Assembly: GCA_037976565.1 (NCBI GenBank)
Contig: CP137675.1
Location: 18,532,811 to 18,596,810, forward strand
Direction: 5' to 3'
Origin: Mesocentrotus franciscanus
Taxonomy: Eukaryota; Echinodermata; Echinoidea; Camarodonta; Strongylocentrotidae
DNA length: 64,000 bases
In this document: positions 26,001-39,700 of the stretch, one piece after another
Layout of the letters: each line of letters begins with the position of its first letter
Position numbering within the stretch: the stretch's first letter is position 1
Position numbers and translations under genes: made by a program
Notes under the pieces: model-generated
What the model saw: only the letters and a program-made list of their open reading frames with translations
Databases searched by the model: none
Told to the model about the DNA's origin: nothing

Positions 26001-29000
26001 AAAAAATATACAATTCTAACAAAAGGCTCAACAATTCAGCCCCTATTCAATCACAAATCTGGGTTCTTTTTACAAAATTCAAGGAGGGGTGGAGACAAAT
26101 CAGGCATCAACAAATTTAATAGATAAGGATACAAACAAATATGAACTAGAGTCTGCAAGCTAATAGTGTCTCTATTCACAGCTTACTGCCAATTTTCCAG
26201 TCCAATTAAAGTACAAACAAAATTTAAAAGACGAATAATGTCAAATTCATATCTAGAATTGACTTAACATCTTTGAACATGACAGGAGCTTTGTTTTGTT
26301 CCAATTTGAATTTTCTATGGCTAAAATGCATGCTGTTTGAGTAGTCCTTTTCAAAAGCAAATGATGCATAAGAAAAACCTATGGCTACATGCAAATGACC
26401 TATTTCCTACAATTCAAGTAACACGCTACATTTAATTTTCAATGATCCAATATTGATAGGTTTGATCATTAAAATAGTACTAAAGCATAATGGTACTCAT
26501 ATTCCAGGACATATTACACTCATATTTATGACTTTTCTATGAATGTTAACCAAAAAAAAAACAAAAAAAAAACAATGTACATGTGTCAATATAATGGAAT
26601 TCTATTGAAATATGAACTAAATCATGGATATCAAGGAGTGGTAGAGCAATAGATCAAACATAGACTTACTGGTAGAATGAGCAGGGATGTTGATATCACC
26701 AGACCACAGCAAGTAAATCCCACCAATATATGGTTGTCTGTATCACAAAGAGAACATGGCTTGAGAAAGTTAAACTGATAAATTAGGTTTTGTTCAAATT
26801 ATTAAGCCGTTGCTAGGGCCTTTTCCAAACTGAACTTGACAGTAAAATGAAAATTCCTGATGCTTGAAGACAAAACGGAAGTAACTTTGGAAGCGTTTTT
26901 CTCGTAAAAAATACAGTTTTAAAACCCTATTCCTCTCACTGTTTAAAAGCTATTATTTCCACTAATACTCCCTCTCTAGAGCTGAGCTATGATCACATCA
27001 AAGCTTATGAAACGGAGAATCTGAATCAATCATAAAGTAGAATTTAATAGTAATGTAACTTCTGTCTCATTTTGACCTGACAGGTCACATATATTTGCCA
27101 ATATTCTCCATAATGTATTAGCTACTAGCCTTGTGAACATGAATTTCTGCTCTGTTCGAAATCTGGCAGATAGATTAATGATGTAGCAAGATCAAGGTCT
27201 GAAGTCTCTACAAGATGGATGGTTGAGAGTGTGAAGGGGGAAATGAGAGAGTGAAAGAGAAAGAGAGACAGGAACAAAGAGGATTATTTAGGAAATCCTT
27301 TATCATGAAAAGGAACCTACAAACAAATGGGAAAAAGAGAGAGAGAGAGAGAGGGGGGAACAGACGACAGAGAGAGAGAGAGAGAGAGATAGGATCTGAG
27401 AACGATAAGAAGAGAATGAGAATAGGGGGAGACAGAGAGGATCAACAACAACAAGATTAATAGCAAGATAAAGTTAGAAAGGCAGAGGGGCATAGAATAA
27501 AAGAAATAAGAGAAAAGGAAAAAAAGAAAGAGAGAGAAATAGAGAGAAATATAAGAGTTTGCACGTCATCATATCGGTGTTGGTTTGCCACCGGCAATGA
27601 TGCACGGTCACGCATGAGGGTAAGTAGTGTCAAACTGTGCAGCCATTACTCCCGTTCACAAGAAACCATATGGAATCCTTTCCTTAAAGCATATTTCGAG
27701 CCACAGAATTCCTTGATCTAAAAGCAGACTCAATCATCAATATCTAGCAACGAACATATGATATTTTCCCGACAAAAGTGCAAGGAGATAACGAGTGGGG
27801 AGCTCATATTTCTGCTCTCAACATCAAATTGGAGGCATTTTGCTGGCAAAATGGGCCTGAGATGAGGCTGTTAATTTTTGATTACTTACGGAGTGTGAGT
27901 CATGATGAGAGAGATGCCTGAATGATCACCTGACGTCCCTGAGGGAGGAGAATGCAAAGGAGAGAGAAAGAGAGAATGAGATAGATTGACAGTGTACAGC
28001 ATGGCATTTCAGATTCATACAGATTCAATGCATAAATGATGATCAACAAATCACTGTTTTTACAAAACACAATATGGCCAATTCTGAAGGATTCAGTACT
28101 ATCTCCCACAATTACAGTGTAGAAAGAAAATGTGTAATGTTGAACTAGTCATATATTTTTATAAACTTAACATAGCAATTTTGTTATACACAATATATTT
28201 AAAGGAATTAGGTAGCATTGTTCAGATGAGAGAAAATGGTGCTAAGGTAGTGACTTCAATGCTAGATGTACAATTTAAGATAATCTGAAAGTTTGAGTGA
28301 AAACAGACCATTATTAATGATAAAAATTGGGAAAAATTGATCTGATGATTCCTTAATTCTCCCAACTATATTATAACAATTTAATTACATTTTAGGTGAA
28401 TGTAAATCGTCACAAAGCAATGAATTGGCTCTACATACCATTCCAGACATTTAAGTGTTGAAAGATTTTTTTAAAGCCTGTCTTACATGTATGTCTTATT
28501 TAAATGGAAAATTGGTTGGGAAAATTCAAAAATGGTTGGGAGACTTTACTGTTTAATAGAGGGTGTTTCACAGTGACGCCTTCAAAGAAAACTATAAATA
28601 TCTTTGTGGTTTGAGAATTTTTTCAGGATTTTTTTGCATGTTAAAGGGTTAGTACAGTAGAAGGAATATGATAAGTAACATTTCATACAAAAATTACAGT
28701 TTTTTCATCAACCTTCAACAATGTTACCGAGTCACTTTAATACAAAGAGGTAGGAAATACTTTTTAAAGATGGTACAATAATTGTAACATATTAAAATGC
28801 ACAAATGTATTCAACATTATTTGTAAAATGTCAATAAATTTCTAAAATGCCTTCGATCTGCTTCAAAGAAACATGTAGATTATGCTGCGTAGAACAGAAA
28901 ATTTATGTTCTACTTATCCTACATGTCTGATAAAAGATTGACTTTTATCATGAAACTACAGGTGTTGACCAAGAAATACATCATGTATTTATTATAATAA

Positions 29001-30649
29001 ACAAAATATTATCTACTGTAGGGGAATGTGAGGAAGGAACGAGAGAGGAGAAATAAGGGATAGGAACAGAGAGGGGAGATGAGAATCAAGTTATAAGAAA
29101 TCCTGATAATTCACGACACACTTCTGTAGAGATATAATATCATAATTGAACAATTCTTATCTTTTATTCCTTACATTTTGTGTAATTTTGTCTAAATGTT
29201 GATGACCTTGCTCTTTAAAAATATATTGATAGTATTAAAGGGCTATTAAAGGGGAAGTCAATCCTGATATTAAGTTGCTTTAAAAAGTTTTAACAGAAAC
29301 AGAAAGATTAAAAAATGAATGAGTGAAAGTTTGAGCAATACCTGATTAAATAGAAGAAATTCTGATTTTTTTTTTAAATGTCCAATCAATCAAACACAAA
29401 TTGGCAACTGTTATGAATATTGCCAGATCCTCTATCATTTGCTCTGTACTAAACACTTTAAAGCCCCACTGCACTACTTATAGCCACTTGCGCCCTCTAT
29501 ATAGCAAACAATGCCTAATCGGTGACCACTGGTCCCCCATTGTCCCCTTTTTCTTATGTTAATTGAGAGGTGATTTGATTGAGATAACCACCGGTCCGTG
29601 ACCATGCAGGGATGTCTAATCCCTCTTGGCTAAACTAGTGCAGATAGGCTTTAATAACTAAAAACTAAACTTTAAAATGTTTGTAATCACATTTCTCTCA
29701 AACCTTAACTAGCCTGTCTCTCTCAAATTTTATTTATTTATTCAACATAAGTTTATGTCCAAATGTGCTACCCTTTAACATGATATTATGATAATAAGAA
29801 TGCAGAGTTGCAGACATTTACAATACCCAAAATATCCACCAGATTGTGCTCAAAGCGCTTACAGGCGATATCCACAAATTACTGAGCAAGAAATTTATTT
29901 GCATTCATGGCTGAATTCATCAAGAAAGTTTATGTTGGAGTACCAGCTATAGATAGTACCAGATATAAATGTATGTAAATCAACATAATCTACAATCATA
30001 GAGCGAGAATAGAATCCAAGATATTCATGGTGAATTTAATCATTGATGCGCTCCAATTGTTTGTGATGGGTACTGAAAATAAAATATGACGGATGAGAAA
30101 AGTTCAGTGAACGAAATCCCTTGGGGGAAGAAAATGGTTCAATTTTTTTTCACTCCAAATGGCAATTATCAGTCATGGATTTTAATTGGAGATGTGAAAA
30201 TGATCTGCTTGAATGTATTGCATACTGGTAAGTGGAAATAATGAAGAAGAACAAGAAGAACAAGAACAATAAGAACAAGAACAAGAACAACAAGAACAAG
30301 AACAACAAGAACAACATGAAAAAGAAGAATTAGAAGGAGAAGAAGAAGAAGAAGAAGAAGAAGAAGAAGAAGGAAAAGAAGAAGAACAACAACAACAAGT
30401 AGAAGAAGAAGTAAGGAGAAGAGGAAGAAGAAGAAGAAGAAGAAGAAGAAGAAGAAGAAGAAGAAGAATAAGAAAAAGAAGAAGAAGAAGAAGAAGAAGA
30501 AGAAGAAGAAGAAGAATTAGAAGGAAAAGAAGAACAACAACAAGTAGAAGAAGAAGTAAGGAGAAGAAGTAAGGAGAAGGAGAAGAGGAAGAAGACGAGG
30601 AAGAAGAAGAAGAAGAAGAAGAAGAAGAAGAAGAAGAAGAAGAAGAAGA

Positions 30650-30733
<84 letters not shown>

Positions 30734-33700
30734 GTAATAAGAAGGAGAAGAAGAAGAAGAAGAAGAAGAAGAAGAAGAAGAAGAAGAAGAAGAAGAAGAA
30801 CAATAAGAACAAGAACAAGAAGAACAAGAACAACAACAAGAACAACATGAAGAAGAAGAATTAGAAGAAGAAGAAGAAGAAGAAGAAGAAGAAGAAGAAG
30901 AGGAAGAGGAAGAGGAAGAAGAAGAAGAAGAGAAGAAGAAGAAGAGGAAGAGAAGAAGAAGAGAAGAAGAAGAAGAAGAAGAAGAAGAAGAAGAAGAAGA
31001 AGAAGAAGAAGAAGAAGAAGAAGAAGAAGAAGAAGAAGAAGAAGAAGAAGAAGAAGAAGAAGAAGAAGAAGAAGAAGAAGAAGAAGAAGAAGAAGAAGAA
31101 GAAGAAGAAGAAGAAGAAGAAGAAGAAGAAGAAGAAGAAGAAGAAGAAGAAGAAGAAGAAGAAGAAGAAGAAGAAGAAGAAGAAGAAGAAGAAGAAGAAG
31201 AAGAAGAAGAAGAAGAAGAAGAAGAAAACTACTAGTAGTACTACTACTAACTAACTACATGTACAATTATAATGATACACCTGTAAATAACAGAATAATA
31301 ACATTACCGTACTATTTTGATATATTTTGTGACAGATGAGAAAAGTTGAGTATCGAGATCCCTATGTAGGGAAGGGCCAGAAGTTCATATTTTAACATGT
31401 AAACGAATAGTAAATGCACGCAACGAAGGTCGATCCTTCACGTATTCACTGAGCTCTGTGTTATAGGATACAGAAATGGGAAGCGTATTACACTTTACAT
31501 GTAGGTCATTATTTTAAAAATGCAGAGGTTTTGCGCCACCATATCAGGACGAAGGCTGAATTGGATATGTGAAAGAGGTTGACACTATGGAGTTACGGTA
31601 AATGGTGATATGGATTCATATAGATCTACATGTATATAGTGCCCAATACCAGTGCCTCCAAATTTCTTATCCTCCTCAACATATCATACATTCAAACACT
31701 ACATGTATGTGCATCATCTCCTTTCTCTTGAAAGTATTTTAACATTTACACAGGAAGCTGGATACTTTTTGTAATTTTGAAGACTTTTAGTAGAGTTAAA
31801 TATAAATATTTACAATTATTTAGTAAAAATTGCTAATTCTGAAACTGGTTCACTTCCAGGCATGTCAGACTTGTCAGCAAGTTTCTTTCACATTTTTTCT
31901 ACGAGTGGTATACATACACTATACTAATTCTGGGCCATGCCTTATAGTTATAAAGAGCTGATATTAATTGCAACATATTTGCGACTTACATGTATATCAA
32001 TCGCAACTACAGTATGTACATAAGAGATAGAAGACTGCAAACTTGCGATTGATTAGAGGCAACTAATTATAAGACAATTCTCTGATGTTTGGTATTTCTT
32101 GAAATGAATTCACATTGCATGAAAGCATGTTATGCTTGAGTTATACTTTCTTTACAGACTTCATGAGCCTATGGGAAAATATCACCCACAAATTTGTCCT
32201 TCCTGTTCCTTTAACAAAACATCAAACCGGTATACTCAGAGTAACAAGGCAGACATGACGTGCCAAGATCAAATTCATACAATGAGAGTTACTTGAATAG
32301 GAAGTTCTGCTCGACATATTTGTATATTCTTTTATTCAAATTGGCATGACATTAGGGACTTTTAGATTTGCACGTCGACATAGTGGACTGCAACGTGTGA
32401 CGTCCTTATAAGGCACTGTGATGTCCTTTTAAGGCACTGCCGGGCACGGCCCAGTACCTTAACACAATGTCACACGCGGCAGTCCATGCTCTCGTCGTCT
32501 AAACCTAAAAGTCCCTAATGCTTAGGCCAACACGACAGTCAGTAAGCTTGAAGTTTGGGTCATGGTTAAAATGTTTAAATTATAAGTACCGGTAATGTCC
32601 CGTGCAGACGCATTTTACTTTAAGGTTGCGCCGGCTTGTACATGTAGTTAACTGACTGTTTTCCTGGTTTGTAGTTGAAAAAATTTGACCGCTTGTTTTG
32701 TTTTGGTCCTGTGTGAACCCTCATCAATAGTGGATCGTTGTTTAAATCTTAGAGGTCTCGCAAACTAAAAGTTTAAATTAGGTTGGTCCCGTGTGAACAT
32801 TGCTATAATTGTAGACTGTGTTTGACATGAACAGGATATCAGGGTGAATTTCTGTAAATATGTACCTGTTCACTATCCACAGTGTGTATTTGCAAGGGCA
32901 GATACTGAATGGATCACAGTGTGTATTTGTATGGCTTGCATTCAATATTGAGGCCGGTTGGTGCTAACCCCCTCTGATGATAGAATGTACATACTGTACA
33001 TGTAGACCCATAGTTTAAAAATCACATTCACATACATTTGCGAACATTAATCTTTCCTGCACATGTACAGTACACATGTACAAGTTTATACTGAAGTAGT
33101 AGCAAAAGCCTATTTTGGGGTCATTGCATATGAAGGATGATATTTTTGGGCATTGTGTATAAAGGATGATATTTTTGGCATTGTGCATGAAGTTAAATTC
33201 CTGGAGACAAATTTCCTGTACATACATCCATGTAGCCTGCATATAAAGCTGTCATTATTAAAGTAGGGCCTACCAATAGCATAGTGGGCAAACATACAGT
33301 GTATACATGTATGTATAAATTATGTAGATTCATCGCCAAGTTGTACTTTGCGGCAGAAGTTTTATCAGATTAACTCATAAAGCACCATATAATTAACAAA
33401 TACATGTATAACAACTAGTATTTTGTAATACACTGTTTTAATATAGTGTTTATTCTCATTGTTTACTATTATTCCTTTTTAATACCAAATTTTACAATTT
33501 GTGAACCAATGTTGATTTTCAAGAAAAATGACAAACTTTTTTTCCTTCAATTCTGTATTTATAAATACTAAATACACCACATCAAACTTTGGGCAGTAAG
33601 CATCTGTGGCAGCCTGGCAGGGCAAAAAAGGAAAAATGAATTAAGTGTTCATTTACACTTAATCAGTTTGGTATTTAAGATTCCACAAATTATGACATAA

Positions 33701-36700
33701 TCAGTCTAATGCCATATCATAGTGATGGCTGAATTCCAAGACATACATGTAACTATAAACTAACGACGGGAAACTGGTTGCTAGAAAACAAGCCATTATC
33801 GAACCCTAACATCTCACACAGGGAGCAAGGTAAACTGATTTCTAATTCAAGAAACTGCTGGAAATAGATTGCAATTGGAGGCTTCTAGACTGTGGTAAGG
33901 TCTGATGTTACGAGAGTGAAATGGAGAACAAATGATTCCTGCATAAGTCATTTGAGCCACTTGTGCATTAACCCAGCTACCCTACTGTCAAATATCCAGG
34001 AAATTCGCAAACATGTTCATGTGAAAAATATCTACAATACTTGTACAGGTATGGATTACAAAAAATAGTTGATGAGAGATTTTTATGTTTTCTTGGTCTA
34101 AAGGATTAATATAATTATGTGAACATGATTTTTTTTCCTTCTCCAATCATTACATTAAAATGTGAGATACTAAATTGCTGCAAACCTGAAGAAAAAAAAA
34201 GATAATTGCAAAAAATGGCAATTATATTTTGATAATATATGTAATATGTAATGTAATGTTACATGATGATATCAAAAATATATTCTTGCTTGGTTCAAAC
34301 ACACATAACAAATGCAAAACTTTCCTATTTTACAACTGCAAAAATATTATAGGTGAGGTCTGTGATGGTTTAAATAGCTAAAATACATGAACATGAAGAT
34401 GTACATGTATACTTCAGGCTCTGACGATCTCCTTTATTCCAAAAGTTTCAAACACACATAACAGCTGCAGACCTATCAATTTTCTGTGGGATTAGTGGTT
34501 AAAAGGTTAATACTAACCACTGGCTAAAAGTTACTCTTCCAGCTGCATAATGTGCTATGAATCTGATGCATGTTCTATGTTCTAAGAGATCATTGGAATT
34601 GCCATGAGAACATTTTCATTTATATCAAGGGTTTTCATGTGCATCTTCTTTGATCTCTTTTAACTATTAGATATCTAACTGCTGCATGTACAGTTTAAAT
34701 ACATGATGCATAATGACTTCAGTCTGCGTTTCATTCAAAAGTGATGTCAATCTGCATTTTTAACTCTAACAGAATACAAGGGAAATTTTGAGCATGATGT
34801 GCTCCTCTTTTCCACTCATCTACTCTATGATAATTGATATTGTACAATGATCTACATGTATGTACATGTTCAATGAACACAACAGGAAATTGTAATGTTA
34901 TAACCCCACCCCACCCCTATCCCTCAAAATAATTAGGCCCATTTACACCATGGTCCAGACATCAGGATTTTACTTACAGTCAAACACAGTTAGTTTTATG
35001 AAACACCTTGCATGAGTCAATAACTGGAAATAAAAATAGATATATTTGTTATTTGAATACCAGACACCTAACCAACGCAAATACAGCCTTGACCGTATAT
35101 TTTGGAAGGTGAGGATATCTGTTTGTCATTATATTATTGTTGCGAGACAAAGCAGAGTTTTGAGGGGGCGTATCCAGGGGCTACCTACATGTATTCTATG
35201 GAGATGAACATTTCAAGAATGTATAATTATAAAGAATATGTCTTGCTTTGATCTACATTCAAGAGTTTAAAATGAAAACAGCCTCCATATCAATCAATCT
35301 CCTGCAAAAGGCAAAAAGAAGGAAATGATAATATCCTTTGGCAAGATATTAACCTGCACTTGCTACTCTCCACCCAGGTGTTAAATGGGTACCCGGTAGG
35401 ATGCGACCGTCATTGTTGGTCAAACAGTTTTAGAGGGTCAAGTAGCGCCTGGCTGGAATGCTCCCCAGGGAGTGGAGATTGTGCACACTGAATCCAATGA
35501 CCGGGGTAATAGTATATCTGTAAAGCGCTTAGAGATATTTGTATTAAGCGCTATATAAAAGCTGAATATTATTATTATATTATATTTGCTTTGCATGATC
35601 AAATCAATCTCTGCTACATCTGGTATGTGAAAATTTGAGCACATTTAGTTATTCAAAACGGGTTTTGGGCATTAATATGCACACAATCAATCTTAAACAA
35701 TGATCGTATCATTTTGCCAGTGTTTTGGTCCATACCCATTTCGGATTAGAAAAATGCCATTAAAGGGAAATCCAACCATAACAGCAAACTTGTCTGGAAT
35801 AAAGCAGAAAAAATCAAAGAAGCATACTGATGAAAGTTTGAATGAAATCGGAATAATTCTAAAGATGAAGTTACAAATTTTTAAAATTTACAATCACTAT
35901 AGGTATGGGCCCTTCAAATTGGCTGACTTGATAATGTTTATGTGATGTAGTGGCGGACAACTTTCCCATTTGCTCTAATACACAAAAGGACTAACATTTC
36001 AACTTTTCATAAATGTATGACTCGGGATGGTCTTTTCTTTTTAGAGGACCTGTAATAATGTACTCTTCGTGATATATTTGGAGTAGTGCACCGAGGGTGA
36101 AGGCACGCACTTGGGAGAAAAACAGAAATAAGTGATATTTTTCTACATGACAAACGGGAGAGTAATCCATCACTACGTCACAATCCACTGACAAAATTGC
36201 AGATTTGAGATTCGCATGGCTATAGTGATCTCAAATTTTAAACACTCATAACTATCTTAATAGTGTTCCGATTCATTTCAAACTTTCGCCATTCTGTTTC
36301 TCTGATTTTTCTGCTTTCATTCAAATGAACTTATTAGAAGGGTTGGATTGCCCTTTAAGTATTTGGGAATCAATTTGAGGGGAAAAGAAATACATGTAGT
36401 CTGCAAAAACAGACTCTAATTTCACACTTGAACACACATCAACAAAGCCTTGAGCAGAGCCCAACTGTGCCAGTCCCTGGTTGTGTCAAATAAGAAAGCA
36501 GCTACAATTAATTAAGGGCCTATGGACTGTATTGTCTCTACAGTCTCCTTGTTCAGACCCTCTGTCACATGCATTATGACTGACAAGGGTTTGTGGCTGC
36601 AAACTATTAAATGTAGAACAAACACAAGCCGCTGCTCTGAGCTCTGATCAATAACAATTAAACTGTTATTATATACAATTATTGACTTGAAAACTCACAG

Positions 36701-39700
36701 AAATCAATGTCCTTGGTGTGATAATCACATGTGACATATATATAGATTAACACTCTGATGCAACCATACAAATGAAGCAAAAGATGAATCAGCAAGAGTG
36801 TTTTTATCATAGATGTTTTTATCATAGGATAGGTATAGGACACATATTGCTGGGGAGGGGGTTAACATGCTCAGGCACACCTTGGAAGGGAAGATGGATG
36901 CTAAATGGGGGAGAGGAAGACCAGGCATTGAGATGGTGTCACACTTGGTAGGTGACAGATCATATGACACAATGAAGGAGAAGGATGAATATACATGTAG
37001 AGAGGGATGGAGAAAGAACTGAAGAAGGCTCTGGTGTGTGGACATGCCTTTGGCAGAACACATGAGAGGCACAGTGTATAACCATTACTGGTATTACATT
37101 AAAAATCAAAGGTATAATTAAAATCACCAATTGAAATTGAAATTTCTGGGGTAGGGTGAAATACTAGATAACGTACGACTATGACCTTAATTTTTGCAAG
37201 TCACATTATTAAGTTTCTTTCATAAGTATTCAAATGAATAATTTGTAAAACAAAACCAAAAGTGGGGACAGGAAGCTTTTGTAATTTGTAAATGAGAACT
37301 ATTTTCACAGCAAGAAACTTAAGTGAATTTCAAAAATTCTCAATGTATAATCACTCACAAAATCAGTTACAGACTGAAATTCTTTACCAACATCCAGTTA
37401 AAATTCAAAATCCTGACATATTCAAGGCTCATGTGCAACAGCATTTTGAAAAGTATTATTATAATATTTTATGTGGACCCAGTCCGACTCGTTATTTTCA
37501 GATTCAGATCCACTGGTACAATTTGATTTGAGTACATGGATGATGGAACGCACATTCACATCCCTTTCCCGACTCCAATCCCAACCATATATTCAAATTG
37601 TTTATCCACTGAGTAGAATTTGACTATTATTGGTTTAACACACATACAGCGTGTCCACACACAAAACAATTTATCCCGAAACTCTATATCGATACGTCGT
37701 ATAAAGAATCATCGTATAAATTCCAGGGTGTCCACACACAAGAAACGTCGTATAAAGAATCATCGTATAAATTCCTGGGTGTCCACACACACAAGAAAGT
37801 AATCCCAAAACTCTACAGCGAAATGTCGTATAGGTGCGCAGTTTGCTACTGCGGTCATGAAATGGAAATGAGAGGTCAGGTCTCCTTTCGCGCGCGATCC
37901 GACGTTAAGCCCCGCCCAGTTAGACTAGTTCCGTCCACACACAAAATTTCCGTGATTAAGCGTGATTAGGCATGATTAGTTATTGAGTTCTAGTTCGAAA
38001 TGATGCCCAAACCTGCGTTTCATTATACAAAGTTTCGTTATACGACGTATCGTTAGTATAAAGCGTCCACACACACAATTTCATCATATAACTATCGCAA
38101 AACGGTATAACTAATCACGCCTAATCACAGAAAATGTTGTGTGTGGACAGGGGGATATTCCAATGACTCCAACCTAAATTATCTCAAGGTCAGTATCCAA
38201 TGGGTTGAAATACATATTTGGGAATAGTCATATTAAACTGTAATCATGCAACTGTATGATTGATTGCTATGAAAATAAGAGCAACACCTGTTGAGTACTG
38301 TGATTTTATAGCCAACTGCACCTGACAGTTTGCTTTGTGACACCTGCAAAGTAAAAGGGCTTATACACACTCAGAGAGAATGAAGGACAAACAAAAGAGT
38401 TGATTTGTGAGGGAAGGCTACATGTAGTATGTATATACATGTATGTGTGACTGAAGTATGTGACAAATAAAAATTGTTTATATTGCACTAAGCAGGGGGT
38501 GGTGGTAATCATAATGATAAGTATAATACATGTAATTATAATAATGATATTAATATTACTACCTCTACTAAGTACATGTAGTTATTACTACTACTACTAC
38601 TACTACTACTACTTTTTACTAATACTAATACTAAATAACAATAACAAAAATAAATATTAATAATGATAAATAATAATAATGATAAACAATAATAATAATA
38701 TGAAGAAGAATAAGAAGAAGAACAAGAAGAACAAGAAGAACAAGAAGAACAAGAAGAACAAGAACAATAAGAACAAGAACAAGAACAACATGAAGAAGAA
38801 GAATTAGAAGGAGAAGAAGAAGAAGAAGAAGAAGAAGAAGAAGAAGAAGAAGAAGAAGAAGAAGAAGAAGAAGAAGAAGAAGAAGAAGAAAAGAAGAAGA
38901 AGAAGAAGAAGAAGAAGAAGAAGAAGAAGAAGATGAAAGAGAAGGAGAAGGAGAAGGAGAATAATAATAATAATGCGCCATGAGCATTTAATTAGAATGG
39001 ATAATGGCGCTATACAAATCTCATGTATTATTATTATTATTAATAATAATAATAATAAATATCAATAATAACAATAAATAAATAAATTCAACAACAGTAA
39101 CAATATCAAAACAAAAGAATAAAGAAAGTATTGCACATTGAGATTCTGAAGAAAAAAATTAATGAAAGGAAAATGTGCAGAAGATTAACAAAAGAAGTAT
39201 AATAAATCCATGTATTATCTTGAATGTTACTCTATCTATCATGGTGAACAGTTTTTGAATGCAGTGTTCATTTATGACATTATTTAACAGCGCTTCTTGA
39301 TTTCACATTTATAATGCAGTTGCAATGCTTTTGTACATGAGTTTGCTCCCACACATGAATTGTACACTTTTCACCATTTACGTTTAAAATTACTCTTTGA
39401 ATTATGCTTCATTAATATCAAATGATTGGAAGTTGCCTTGAAAATATCAAAATAGAAGAAAGAAAGAAAAAAAATGTATGTGTACATCAGATATCCGATA
39501 TTCACTGATGTGTAGCCAAATGAACCATGATATTCAAGAAATCTATTTCAAGCAAATCCTCCCCCACTACAACATTCTACCGGTATTCAATATTCAGCAA
39601 GGAAAGAACAATGGAAAATGTATAATAAATTTATAACAAAGTGCTCTAAACCGAACTGCTTCCTGACTGAACAAATCATGCAAGGTTCTCCCTCCCTCCC

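Noticed and set aside
30330..30864. 172-codon and 71-codon ORFs (poly-Leu/Phe/Ser and poly-Asn/Lys)
   Set aside because: Direct translation of the GAA/AAT microsatellite; no protein-like composition.
38631..38987. 118-codon minus-strand ORF
   Set aside because: GAA/CTT repeat translation.
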